Below are positions 16,144 to 23,692 of a stretch of DNA of 58,693 nt, in pieces. The stretch's first letter is position 1. Every line of letters begins with the position of its first letter. The notes under the pieces were generated by a model, which worked only from the letters and a program-made list of their open reading frames with translations, did no database searches and was not told where the DNA came from. Both the position numbers and the translations under genes were made by a program. Source of the DNA: an uncultured Clostridia bacterium (lineage in GTDB: Bacteria > Bacillota > Clostridia > Christensenellales > Aristaeellaceae); NCBI GenBank assembly GCA_944362695.1, contig CALVTQ010000111.1, forward strand, positions 1 through 58,693, written 5' to 3'.

Positions 16144-17208
16144 ATGCACACATTCAAAACGGCGATTCTGCTGCTTTTTCTGCTCGCGGCGCTGACCGGC
16201 TGCGCGGCCAGGGGCGCACAGTCGGATGACCCCGCGCTGCCCCAGCCGCAGAACACGCCCGCGCAAACCGCAAACACCGGCGAGCCCGGCACAGGCGCGG
16301 CGTCGCTCGTGCCCCGCAAGCTCGCGCGCGGCGAGGACGGCGTGCCCATCCTGCGCGTATACAACACAGGCACGGACGAGATCGACGAGCTGCCCGTCGA
16401 GGAATACGTGACCTGCGTGCTCGCGGGCGAGATGGCGGGCGATTGGCCGCTCGAGGCGCTCAAGGCGCAGGCGATTCTCGCGCGCACGTTCGTGCTGCAA
16501 TTCGTCAGCGAGAAGACCTCGATGTACGACGGCGCGGACATCTCCACCGACATCCGCGAGGCTCAGGCCTATGACCCCGCAGGCGTCAACGACCGCATCC
16601 GCCAGGCCGTGAGCGAGACGCGCGGCCTCGTATTAAACGCAGGCGGCAAGCTGCCCTATGCGTGGTTCCACGCGCATTCCGGCGGGCTGACCGCGCGCGC
16701 GAAGGAAGGGCTTGACTACGAGAAGGACGAGCCCGGCTACACCCAATGCGTCAAGGGCATGGAAAACGACGAAGCGCCCGCCGAGGCCGCCGAGTGGACG
16801 GCCAGCTTCACGGCGGACGAGGTGCTCGCGGCTGCGGCGGATTCCGGCGCTGCGGTCGAGAGCCTGACGAGCATCTCCATCGGCGAGCGCGGCGAATCGG
16901 GACGCGCCAAGACGCTGCTCATCTCCGGCCGCGAGGTCAGCGCGCCCGCCTTCCGCATCGCCATCGGCTCAACGAAGATGCGCTCATGCCTGCTCACGAG
17001 CCTGCGCGTGGAGGACGGTGAGGTGCGCATGAGCGGCAAGGGCTACGGCCACGGCGTCGGCATGAGCCAGTGGGGTGCGTATGCGATGGCGAAGGCCGGC
17101 AAGACCGCCGAGGACATCGTGCTGCACTACTTCGCTGGCGTGACGATCGACAGGGCTTGGGGCGAAAGCGGTTCGCCCGATGCTTCCCCTTCGCCCGGCA
17201 ATGGATGA
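16144..17208 (+). CDS. SpoIID/LytB-domain lipoprotein
   Basis: The 354-residue protein has a lipoprotein signal (lipobox LTGC near residue 20) and a SpoIID domain at about 85-345. Domain hallmarks are VEEYVTCVLAGEM, LKAQAILARTFVL, YAWFHAHSGG and the C-terminal GYGHGVGMSQWGAYAMA. SpoIID proteins are lytic transglycosylases that cleave denuded peptidoglycan during engulfment; vegetative homologues also act on the wall. Whether this cell sporulates cannot be judged here. The start is the ATG after AGGAGGGATCTGT. A low-complexity Pro/Ala/Thr linker follows the lipobox. Confidence 0.92.
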   Translation: MHTFKTAILLLFLLAALTGCAARGAQSDDPALPQPQNTPAQTANTGEPGTGAASLVPRKLARGEDGVPILRVYNTGTDEIDELPVEEYVTCVLAGEMAGDWPLEALKAQAILARTFVLQFVSEKTSMYDGADISTDIREAQAYDPAGVNDRIRQAVSETRGLVLNAGGKLPYAWFHAHSGGLTARAKEGLDYEKDEPGYTQCVKGMENDEAPAEAAEWTASFTADEVLAAAADSGAAVESLTSISIGERGESGRAKTLLISGREVSAPAFRIAIGSTKMRSCLLTSLRVEDGEVRMSGKGYGHGVGMSQWGAYAMAKAGKTAEDIVLHYFAGVTIDRAWGESGSPDASPSPGNG

Positions 17209-17225
17209 TTTTTTGGGGAACAGCA

Positions 17226-17262
17226 AAACCCCGGCGCGGTTGCGTTCCGTGCCGGGGTGATT
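17226..17262 (+). terminator. Terminator of the SpoIID-like gene
   Basis: CCCCGGC and GCCGGGG close a 15-base loop, followed by TGATTTGTTTTTGG. The T run is interrupted. Upstream A-rich bases could let it act on the minus strand too. Confidence 0.7.
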
Positions 17263-17349
17263 TGTTTTTGGGGAATTTGGGGGATGGGGCGCGGCAGGGA
17301 CCAGTCCTTACACCCCGCTTCGCGCCTGTTTGACGATGCCTTTTCCTGA

Positions 17350-18135
17350 TCAGTGGCAGTGGCAGCCGCCGTCGTCATGATGGCCGCACTCATGCTCGCC
17401 GCAGCCGTGGTCGCCGCAGGCATGCTCATGGTGATGATGGTTGCAATTCGCCGCGGCGTTCTGCGGCAGCTCGCCCCTCAGCAGCGCCTCGACCGCCGCG
17501 TCCGGGTCGCCCGCCACGCCCGCGTAGAGCTTGATGCCCGCGCTCGCCAGCGCCATCTGCGCGCCGCCGCCGATGCCGCCGCAGATCAGAATGTCCGCGC
17601 CGATCACGGAAAGCAGGCCCGCCAGCGCGCCGTGGCCGCTGCCGTTCGTGTCCACAATCTCGCTGGAGAGCACGTTCTTGCCGTCCGTCTCGTAGACCTT
17701 GAACTGCGCCGTGTGGCCGAAGTGCTGGAAAATCGTGCCGTTATCGTAGGTCACCGCAATCTTCATGATGTCCGTCCTCCTGTCGCTCGTCTCGTGATTC
17801 CGTCTGCGCGCGCACCGGTGCGGACAACAGCCCGCCTCGCCCGCGCAGAGCTCATAATCCCCGCCCTCGATGGTCAGGGTCGCCTGCGTCGTCAGAAACA
17901 TCGCGATCTTATGGCGCGCGCTCGCGTAAATCGCCTGCGCCGTCGCCCGCGCCACGCCCATTCTCGCCGCCGCCTGTTCCTGCGTCAGCCCCTCCATATC
18001 CATCAGCCGGATGCACTCGAATTCATCCACCGCCAGCGTCACCGGCGGCTCGTCCTCATCGCGCTGCGGATACGGGCCGAACCGCCTGCACGCGGGCATC
18101 GCGCAGATCCTCCTGCGCTTACACGGCCTTGGCAT
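17350..18135 (-). CDS. DUF134 HTH domain fused to NifX/NafY-type cluster-binding domain
   Basis: One 261-residue frame joins two domains that are usually separate neighbouring genes. Residues 1-105 are a DUF134 DNA-binding domain (PRPCKRRRICAMPACRRFGP, then LTQEQAAARMGVARATAQAI). From about residue 127 follows a dinitrogenase Fe-Mo cofactor-type domain (MKIAVTYDNGTIFQHFGHT, ADILICGGIGGG). The end is a His/Cys-rich tail that could bind metal. An internal AGGAGG stands 9 bases before that MKIAV ATG, so the second domain may also be made alone. I see no nif genes; such proteins occur widely in anaerobes and likely handle an Fe-S or metal cluster. Confidence 0.85.
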   Translation of the reverse strand: MPRPCKRRRICAMPACRRFGPYPQRDEDEPPVTLAVDEFECIRLMDMEGLTQEQAAARMGVARATAQAIYASARHKIAMFLTTQATLTIEGGDYELCAGEAGCCPHRCARRRNHETSDRRTDIMKIAVTYDNGTIFQHFGHTAQFKVYETDGKNVLSSEIVDTNGSGHGALAGLLSVIGADILICGGIGGGAQMALASAGIKLYAGVAGDPDAAVEALLRGELPQNAAANCNHHHHEHACGDHGCGEHECGHHDDGGCHCH

Positions 18136-18163
18136 CGTGCTCGCCTCGATTCGCGTTATTTCT

Positions 18164-18181
18164 GGCATATGCCGGATATCC
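18164..18181. promoter_or_regulatory. Tandem palindromes downstream of the DUF134 promoter
   Basis: GGCATATGCC (18164-18173) abuts GGATATCC (18174-18181). Both are perfect palindromes and lie between the -10 box and the gene start, where a repressor would block transcription. Autoregulation by the DUF134 domain is an inference. Confidence 0.6.
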
Positions 18182-18184
18182 CGT

Positions 18185-18213
18185 ATTATACACGGCGGCG
18201 GCGCGCCTGTCAA
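18185..18213 (-). promoter_or_regulatory. Promoter of the DUF134-NifX fusion gene
   Basis: Minus strand TTGACA (18208-18213), 17-bp spacer, TATAAT (18185-18190), an exact consensus. Confidence 0.9.
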
Positions 18214-18229
18214 CAGGAAAATTGCGCGC

Positions 18230-18262
18230 AAAAAAGAGGCCTGCCGCGCGGGCAGACCCCTC
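18230..18262 (-). terminator. Terminator of the large secreted-protein gene
   Basis: Minus strand hairpin with CTGCC/GGCAG at its core and GAGG...CCTC at its base, followed by TTTTTTG, 10 bases after the stop codon. Confidence 0.85.
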
Positions 18263-18271
18263 ATATTCGCT

Positions 18272-19882
18272 TTACTCGCCTTCGATTCGGCTCTCGTATT
18301 TCTCGAACACCGCCTCGAACTCAGCAGCCCAGGCCTCGCCGTTCGCGTTGACCGTCTCGCCCAGCGCATTGAGCTCCTCGTCGCTGCTCGTGCCGTAGTC
18401 GACCAGCTCCACGTCCGGCAGACCGGCGTAATCCGAGCTGACGATCTCGCTGGTCACCTTCGCGCTCTTGATGCCCGCCTCCGGCATCGTGTACGACGTC
18501 TCCGTGACCATGGCGAAATCATCCCCGGACTTGGCGCTCATCGCGTTCACAGCGGCCTCAACGGACACGCTCTGGCCGTAGCCAAGGGGCATTTCGTAGG
18601 TCATGGTCATGGCCTCGGTCTCGCCGCCGTTCGCGTTGAGGCTGGACTCATCGGTGAAGGCGACCAGCATCGCCTCGTCCAGCACGTTCATCGACATGCT
18701 GCCCTCGGTCTTCAAGCCCGGCAGGCCGTCGTTCGTGGTGAAGGCCGACACCGTCACGTTCAGCGCCGCGGAGATCATCTCGCCGCCGCTGACGATGGAC
18801 AGCTCGCCCTTGACGTGGCCCGGCTCGGTCTCGGTGACAGCGGACGCGGAGCCGTTGAAGACGAAGCCGTCGGTCAGCGCGCCGGTGGCCGCATCGCTGA
18901 TCGTGATATAGGCCATGTCGCCCTCGCCCAGCGTGCTCTTGCCGATGTAGATGCGCAGCTGCTCGCCGCTTTCGGTGATCTGAAGCAGGCAGTAGAGCAG
19001 CCTGTTGTCCTCGTCAAAGCCCATCACGAACAGCGCCGGGTTCATCTCCTCGGCGGCGAGCTCGTCCAGCATCTGGCGCAGCGCGGCGCACAGCTCCTCG
19101 TCGGTGATGTCGCTGGTGCTCATGCCCACGCCCTCGCAGAAGCCCTTCTTGAACAGCGGCAGGCAGAACTCGTCCTTCTCCAGCACGTCAAGCAGCGCGG
19201 TCAGCACGCCGGCGATTTCCTTGCTGCCGAAGGTGTAGACGATCGCCTTGTCGGCATAGGGCACGAGATCCTCCTCGGCGACATCGGTGATCAGCTGCGG
19301 CTCGAGCGTCCCCACGTAATTGACGAGGGCGTCGGCGTAGGGCGCAAGCACAGCGCCGATCTGCTGCACGGCGGCGCTCAGCTGCTGCGCCATCTGCGGC
19401 AGCGCCGTCTCCCAATCCGTATGGAGCAGCTCGACGGCCATCGCGGCGGTCGCCTCATCCAGACCGAGTCCATCCACGAGCAGGCTCTGCCAGCCGATGA
19501 ACAGGCCCTTGCCCGGCATCAGCCGCTCGGAGCGCAGCGTCACGCCATCCAGCGTCACGTCGATCGCGCCGTCGATGCTCACGCCGTCCAGCGTGAAGGC
19601 CGCATCCACGCGCGCGCCGTTCTCGATCTTCACGACGCCCGCCTCAATCACCATGGCGGCGAGCGCTTCCTTCAGCGCGGCGGTCTGGTCCTCGGCGACA
19701 CCCAGCGCCGCGGCGTCCATATCCATGCTGGCCGTGCCCTTGTAAGAGATGTACTTGCCCGCGTTGAACGCATCCAGCACCAGCGCGCTGTTCACCTCGC
19801 CCGGCACATACAGCTCCGCGGAGGCCACGCCCATGCTCAGGAGCATCGCCAGCGCCAGAAGCAGCGAAACGATTTTCTTCAT
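18272..19882 (-). CDS. Large secreted protein of unknown function
   Basis: The 536-residue protein begins with a clear signal peptide (MKKIVSLLLALAMLLSMGVA, cleavage near residue 23 after ASA). The rest is acidic and predicted beta-rich, with Ala/Asp/Glu-rich segments and several TxxGSxS-like strands. It has no lipobox, anchor or LPXTG. I recognise no catalytic motif. Its shape, with repeated strand pairs such as VKGELSIVSGGEMISAALNV, suggests a lipoprotein-like carrier or surface fold, but that is only a guess. The ATG follows AAGGAG. It has its own promoter and terminator. Confidence 0.8.
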   Translation of the reverse strand: MKKIVSLLLALAMLLSMGVASAELYVPGEVNSALVLDAFNAGKYISYKGTASMDMDAAALGVAEDQTAALKEALAAMVIEAGVVKIENGARVDAAFTLDGVSIDGAIDVTLDGVTLRSERLMPGKGLFIGWQSLLVDGLGLDEATAAMAVELLHTDWETALPQMAQQLSAAVQQIGAVLAPYADALVNYVGTLEPQLITDVAEEDLVPYADKAIVYTFGSKEIAGVLTALLDVLEKDEFCLPLFKKGFCEGVGMSTSDITDEELCAALRQMLDELAAEEMNPALFVMGFDEDNRLLYCLLQITESGEQLRIYIGKSTLGEGDMAYITISDAATGALTDGFVFNGSASAVTETEPGHVKGELSIVSGGEMISAALNVTVSAFTTNDGLPGLKTEGSMSMNVLDEAMLVAFTDESSLNANGGETEAMTMTYEMPLGYGQSVSVEAAVNAMSAKSGDDFAMVTETSYTMPEAGIKSAKVTSEIVSSDYAGLPDVELVDYGTSSDEELNALGETVNANGEAWAAEFEAVFEKYESRIEGE

Positions 19883-19948
19883 GTACTTTGTTCTCCTTCC
19901 ATATTTTTCGTTCTTCATCACATTGTCCCCATGTTGAACGCTGTATTC

Positions 19949-19978
19949 ATTATACAGGAGCGCGCGCCCGGTTGTCAA
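19949..19978 (-). promoter_or_regulatory. Promoter of the large secreted-protein gene
   Basis: Minus strand TTGACA (19973-19978), 18-bp spacer, TATAAT (19949-19954). Confidence 0.85.
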
Positions 19979-20084
19979 CTACATACGCGCCGAACCCTCG
20001 CGCCGAAACGGTCTCTTTCGTGCGGTTTATCACACGGAAAATGCGCAGTGCGGCGGTCGCTTTGTCCCAAAAAAGACACCGCTA

Positions 20085-20114
20085 TTGACAGCCGCACAAT
20101 TTCGCCCTTATAAT
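20085..20114 (+). promoter_or_regulatory. Promoter of the GntR regulator gene
   Basis: TTGACA (20085-20090), 18-bp spacer, TATAAT (20109-20114), 48 bp before the start codon. Confidence 0.87.
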
Positions 20115-20162
20115 ATTTACATTATCCGTCAATTTGCCCTCACCGACGACAGGAGGCCGCCG

Positions 20163-20882
20163 ATGAACACCTCGCCCGCGACAGACCGGATCTACGACAC
20201 CCTCGCCGGGGAAATCCTGCGCTTTGAGCACAAGCCCGGCGACCTTTTGAGCGAAAATCTGCTCTGCCAGCGCTTCTCCCTCTCGCGCACGCCCATCCGC
20301 AGCATATTGCAGCGCCTTCAGGAAAACGGCCTGGTGCGCATCGTTCCCCAGCGCGGCAGCATCGTCACACGCCTTGACCTGTTCGCCGTCTGCCAGCTGC
20401 TCTATGGCCGCCTGGCCGTGGAGAGCGCGGTGCTGCGCGATTTCATCGGCATCTGCACGCCCGAGCAGGAAGCCCTCGTGCGCGACGCCCTGTGCCGCAT
20501 GCACGACGCCGCCCGGCCCTTCTTCGCCGACAAGGCGCATTTTGACGCGGCCCCCTTCCTTCACGCCGACCATGACATGCATACCATCTGGTTTGACGCC
20601 TGCCGCAAGCCCTATCTCTGGCAGCGCCTCTCCGGCGTCCATTCCAGCTACACGCGCTTCAGCATGCTCGACGTCATCAGCGGCGCGAACGTCGCCGATG
20701 TGCTCGAGGATCACGAGCAGATGCTCTCCCTCATCGCCTCCCATAACCCCGACGGCGTGCAGGAGCTCATGTACCGCCACCTCTACGGCGGCCTGCGCAG
20801 GCTCGCGGGCAAGATCACCACGGAATACGCGGGCTACTTCGAGCCCATCGACGAGGATGAGCTGCGCGCCGCGCTCCCCTGA
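20163..20882 (+). CDS. GntR family transcriptional regulator, FadR/FCD type
   Basis: The 239-residue protein has an N-terminal winged helix (about 8-75; GDLLSENLLCQRFSLSRTPI, LQENGLVRIVPQRGSIV) and an all-helical C-terminal ligand domain of the FCD type (about 85-225) with metal-binding-type His and Asp residues (HADHDMH). Such regulators sense carboxylic or sugar acids. The ATG follows AGGAGGCCGCCG; a longer upstream reading starts inside the promoter and is rejected. No clear target genes are adjacent: the neighbours upstream run the other way, and the gene downstream has its own promoter. Confidence 0.92.
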   Translation: MNTSPATDRIYDTLAGEILRFEHKPGDLLSENLLCQRFSLSRTPIRSILQRLQENGLVRIVPQRGSIVTRLDLFAVCQLLYGRLAVESAVLRDFIGICTPEQEALVRDALCRMHDAARPFFADKAHFDAAPFLHADHDMHTIWFDACRKPYLWQRLSGVHSSYTRFSMLDVISGANVADVLEDHEQMLSLIASHNPDGVQELMYRHLYGGLRRLAGKITTEYAGYFEPIDEDELRAALP

Positions 20883-20992
20883 AGCATTTTCTTCGCGCAT
20901 TTTTCCTTTGCACGCCCCGCGCGCCCGTTTCCTATATTCTATACGCCATGCACGGCACATGTCCGCCGCGCATTTTATTTTTATGATATACC

Positions 20993-21021
20993 TTGACAGA
21001 CGATGTATGTCGTGCTATACT
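20993..21021 (+). promoter_or_regulatory. Promoter and possible PadR operator
   Basis: TTGACA (20993-20998), 17-bp spacer, TATACT (21016-21021). The spacer contains ACGA-TGTATG-TCGT, an inverted repeat in the position expected for autorepression by the PadR protein encoded just downstream. Confidence 0.8.
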
Positions 21022-21043
21022 CTATCTCGACGGAGGTGAGGAT

Positions 21044-21385
21044 ATGCTCAATTCATCGGATGTGCTCAGGGGTTACACCGATACCATCATCCTCGCGCAG
21101 CTCGCCCACGGCGACAGCTACGGCTACGTCATCAGCAGGAATGTGCAGAATATCACCGGCGGCGTGCTCTCGCTCAAGGAGGCGACGCTGTATACCACGT
21201 TCAGGCGGCTGGAGTCCGCGGGCGTGATCGAATCCTACTGGGGCGACGAGCAGGGCGGCGCGAGAAGGCGATACTATCACTTGACGGACGAAGGACACCG
21301 TCTTTATGAGGAAAACAAACGCGATTGGCTCACGTACAGCGCAATGATCAACCAACTGATCGGAATGGAGGAGCAGGAATCATGA
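21044..21385 (+). CDS. PadR family transcriptional regulator
   Basis: The 113-residue protein is a typical short PadR winged helix: SDVLRGYTDTIILAQLAHGD, then SYGYVISRNV, the recognition part LKEATLYTTFRRLESAGVI, and the wing GGARRRYYHLTDEG. PadR proteins of this class are local repressors. The ATG lies after GGAGGTGAGGAT. It overlaps the next gene by ATGA, and PadR plus HAAS-domain membrane or envelope genes is a recurring Firmicute pairing. It likely represses its own operon in response to an envelope or drug signal. Confidence 0.94.
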   Translation: MLNSSDVLRGYTDTIILAQLAHGDSYGYVISRNVQNITGGVLSLKEATLYTTFRRLESAGVIESYWGDEQGGARRRYYHLTDEGHRLYEENKRDWLTYSAMINQLIGMEEQES

Positions 21386-23109
21386 AAAATTACAAGCTGA
21401 TCCGCAGCATGATCGACGAGGCGTTTTCGGGCATGCCGATGACGGCGGAGAATCTCGCCCTGCGCGACGAGATGCTCGCCAACGCGCAGGATCGCTATGA
21501 GGACGCCATCGCCGCGGGCAAGAGCGAGAGCGCCGCAGCCGCCGATGTCATGGCCTCGCTGGGCGACGTTCGCGGTCTGCTCGAGCAGATGAACGCGCAG
21601 AAGACCGGCAGCGACGCTGAGCCCGCCGGTGCGCAGCCCGATGCCGCACCCGACGCCCCGAAGGCCGCGCCGCAGAACGATCTCGGCGACGCGCTGGGCA
21701 AGGCGTTCGGCGCGCTGGGCGATATCGGGCGTGCGGTCGTGCCGCAGACGAAGAAATTCATGCGGGATGTGGACAAGGCGACCGGCGGCGCGCTGGGCGA
21801 CATCGGCCGCGCCGTCAACAAGGGCATGCGCGATGCGCAGAAGGCCGCGGGCGAGGTCATCGACAAGATGAGCGGCGATGCGGGCGAGCTGGTCTTCGAC
21901 TTCGGCGGCAGCCGCAAGGAAGCGCAGCCCGCCGCCAGGACGCCGCAGGAGCTGCGCGATGAGGCCGCAGACCTGCGCGCGCAGGCCGAGATCAAGCAGG
22001 CCGTCGACGATCAGGAGGGCGCGCGCCAGCTCCGCGCCAAGGCGTACGCGCTCGAGACGCAGGCCGACGCGATGGAGCAGGCCGAAGCGATGCGCGCGGC
22101 ACAGGCGCAGGCCGAGCACGAGAGCGCGCAGGAGGCCGCCCGCCGCACCGCCGAGACGCTCGAGGACGCCATCAACGGCATGGAATCCGGCATGCCGGAC
22201 GCCGGGGACGCCTTCACCGGCGCGGTTGACGACATCACAAGGGACGCCGAGGACGCCGCGAGCGACGCGCAGTACACGAAAACCGACGCCCCGTTCACAG
22301 GCAGCCAGTCCTTCAGCCCCGCCGGCCTGCACGACATCGACATCCAGTGCGACGCGGTGAACGTCAACCTTGTCCCCAGCGAGACCGGCATGATCGACGT
22401 GACGTGGAGCGTGCGCGAGGCCGCGCCGGTCATCCGCATGGAGGGCCACAAGCTCATCGTGCGCCGCCGCAGCGCCGACGCGATTTCCTCCCTGTTCTCG
22501 ATCTTCCAGCGCGACGGCGGCGAGATCACCGTCTGCGTCCCGCGCGGCTACGGCGTCAGCTGCAAGGCCGGCACGCGCTCCGGCGCGATCCAGCTGCGCG
22601 GCATCGACTGCGACGACATCAAGTTCAACTCGACCAGCGGCTCCATCCACATCGAGCCGGACGCCCGCGTGCGCGCCGGGACGATCGACGCCTCGACCGT
22701 ATCGGGCTGCATCACCGTCTCCGCCTGCGCCGAGGACATCAACACGCAGACCGTCTCCGGCAGCACGTTCATCTCCTGCGACGCCATCGACATCGAGGCG
22801 GACACCGTCTCCGGCAATGTCCACGTCGAGGGCGCGTGCGACAGCTGCGACGTGGACGGCGTGAGCGCCGACGTGGAGCTGCTCTTCACCGTCGTGCCGG
22901 GCAAGAAGGTCGAGATCAACACGGTCTCCGGCTCCGCGCGCGTGGCGCTCCCGGGCGACATCCGCGGCTTTGTCGCCGAGCTGCACGGCATGATGGGCGC
23001 AAACGAAAACGCCATCATCAACGAGTTCGGCCCCAACCGCTACGGCACGTGCGCCCTGCCCATCAAGATGGACACGCTCAGCGGCAAGCTCATGATCACC
23101 CGCCTGTGA
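21382..23109 (+). CDS. HAAS-like / DUF4097 beta-solenoid protein
   Basis: The 575-residue protein begins with a helical HAAS (DUF1700-like) segment (1-75), then an Ala/Pro linker. Two copies of a short LGDIGRAV motif follow, then a long Ala/Glu/Gln helical or coiled-coil stretch (about 185-290), and a DUF4097-type right-handed beta-helix (about 300-575; repeated TVSGxxxVxxxC-like rungs). No signal peptide or membrane helix is visible, which is unusual because HAAS-DUF4097 proteins often have membrane spans. It overlaps padR by ATGA, and the following two small genes encode membrane proteins that could supply anchorage. Confidence 0.82.
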   Translation: MKNYKLIRSMIDEAFSGMPMTAENLALRDEMLANAQDRYEDAIAAGKSESAAAADVMASLGDVRGLLEQMNAQKTGSDAEPAGAQPDAAPDAPKAAPQNDLGDALGKAFGALGDIGRAVVPQTKKFMRDVDKATGGALGDIGRAVNKGMRDAQKAAGEVIDKMSGDAGELVFDFGGSRKEAQPAARTPQELRDEAADLRAQAEIKQAVDDQEGARQLRAKAYALETQADAMEQAEAMRAAQAQAEHESAQEAARRTAETLEDAINGMESGMPDAGDAFTGAVDDITRDAEDAASDAQYTKTDAPFTGSQSFSPAGLHDIDIQCDAVNVNLVPSETGMIDVTWSVREAAPVIRMEGHKLIVRRRSADAISSLFSIFQRDGGEITVCVPRGYGVSCKAGTRSGAIQLRGIDCDDIKFNSTSGSIHIEPDARVRAGTIDASTVSGCITVSACAEDINTQTVSGSTFISCDAIDIEADTVSGNVHVEGACDSCDVDGVSADVELLFTVVPGKKVEINTVSGSARVALPGDIRGFVAELHGMMGANENAIINEFGPNRYGTCALPIKMDTLSGKLMITRL

Positions 23110-23163
23110 AAGATGCGGACATAAAATAACGGCGAATCGCCGGTTCGGAAAGGAATTTGCATC

Positions 23164-23355
23164 ATGGATCAAGTCAAAAACGCGCTTGCGCTGTTCATCG
23201 GCGGCAGGCTGCTCATCGAGGGCCAGGGCCGCACGTTCGTGAAGGTGCCCATCTGGCTCACGGCGCTGGGCGTGGTGTGGAGCTTCAAGCTCGCGGTCGT
23301 CACATTCCTGCTCATCATCGCCTTCGGCATGAAGGCCAGCATCGTCAAGGCGTAA
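23164..23355 (+). CDS. Small membrane protein, DUF4342-like (first)
   Basis: The 63-residue protein has a polar N-terminus, the segment GRTFVKVPIWL and a hydrophobic region at about 29-57. It resembles the C-terminal half of DUF4342-type small proteins, which lie next to PadR/HAAS/DUF4097 genes in other Firmicutes. GGAAAGGAATTTGC precedes the ATG. It lies 54 bases after the HAAS-DUF4097 gene and 12 before the next, so it is in that operon. Function is unknown; it may anchor or modulate the DUF4097 protein. Confidence 0.75.
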   Translation: MDQVKNALALFIGGRLLIEGQGRTFVKVPIWLTALGVVWSFKLAVVTFLLIIAFGMKASIVKA

Positions 23356-23367
23356 GGAGGGATCGTC

Positions 23368-23583
23368 ATGGATTTTGAAGAGATCAAGCGGAATCTTTTG
23401 AGCGCGCTCAGCCGCCTGCTCGCCACGCGCGTGATCGTCACCTCCGCGCATGAGAAGGTCGCCGACCTGCCCGCGCTCTATGTGCTCGCCGCGGCGCTGC
23501 TCGCCCCGTGGCTGACGCTGACCGTCGCGGCGCTGGGCCTTGTGACGCATCACAGCCTGCGCCTTGAGACCGAGGCCATGTAA
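23368..23583 (+). CDS. Small membrane protein, DUF4342-like (second)
   Basis: The 71-residue protein has an amphipathic N-terminus, VTSAHEKVADLPALYVLAAA and a hydrophobic segment around 37-58 containing LLAPWLTLTVAALGLV, a pattern like that of DUF4342 membrane ends. AAGGAGG precedes the ATG. It is the last gene of the PadR operon. It and the preceding protein are related in layout but not closely in sequence. Role unknown. Confidence 0.75.
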   Translation: MDFEEIKRNLLSALSRLLATRVIVTSAHEKVADLPALYVLAAALLAPWLTLTVAALGLVTHHSLRLETEAM

Positions 23584-23641
23584 AATACAAAAACAACGGC
23601 GCTGCCTCTGCGGGGGCGGCGTCTTTCCTTTTGCCGCATGC

Positions 23642-23667
23642 AAAAAACCGGAGGCACACGCCCCCGG
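23642..23667. terminator. Bidirectional terminator between convergent genes
   Basis: CCGGAGGC-ACAC-GCCCCCGG (one mismatch) is flanked by six A on the left and TTTCGTTTTTT on the right. It can serve both the PadR operon and the L,D-transpeptidase gene. Confidence 0.85.
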
Positions 23668-23692
23668 CTTTCGTTTTTTATTTATTCATTCG

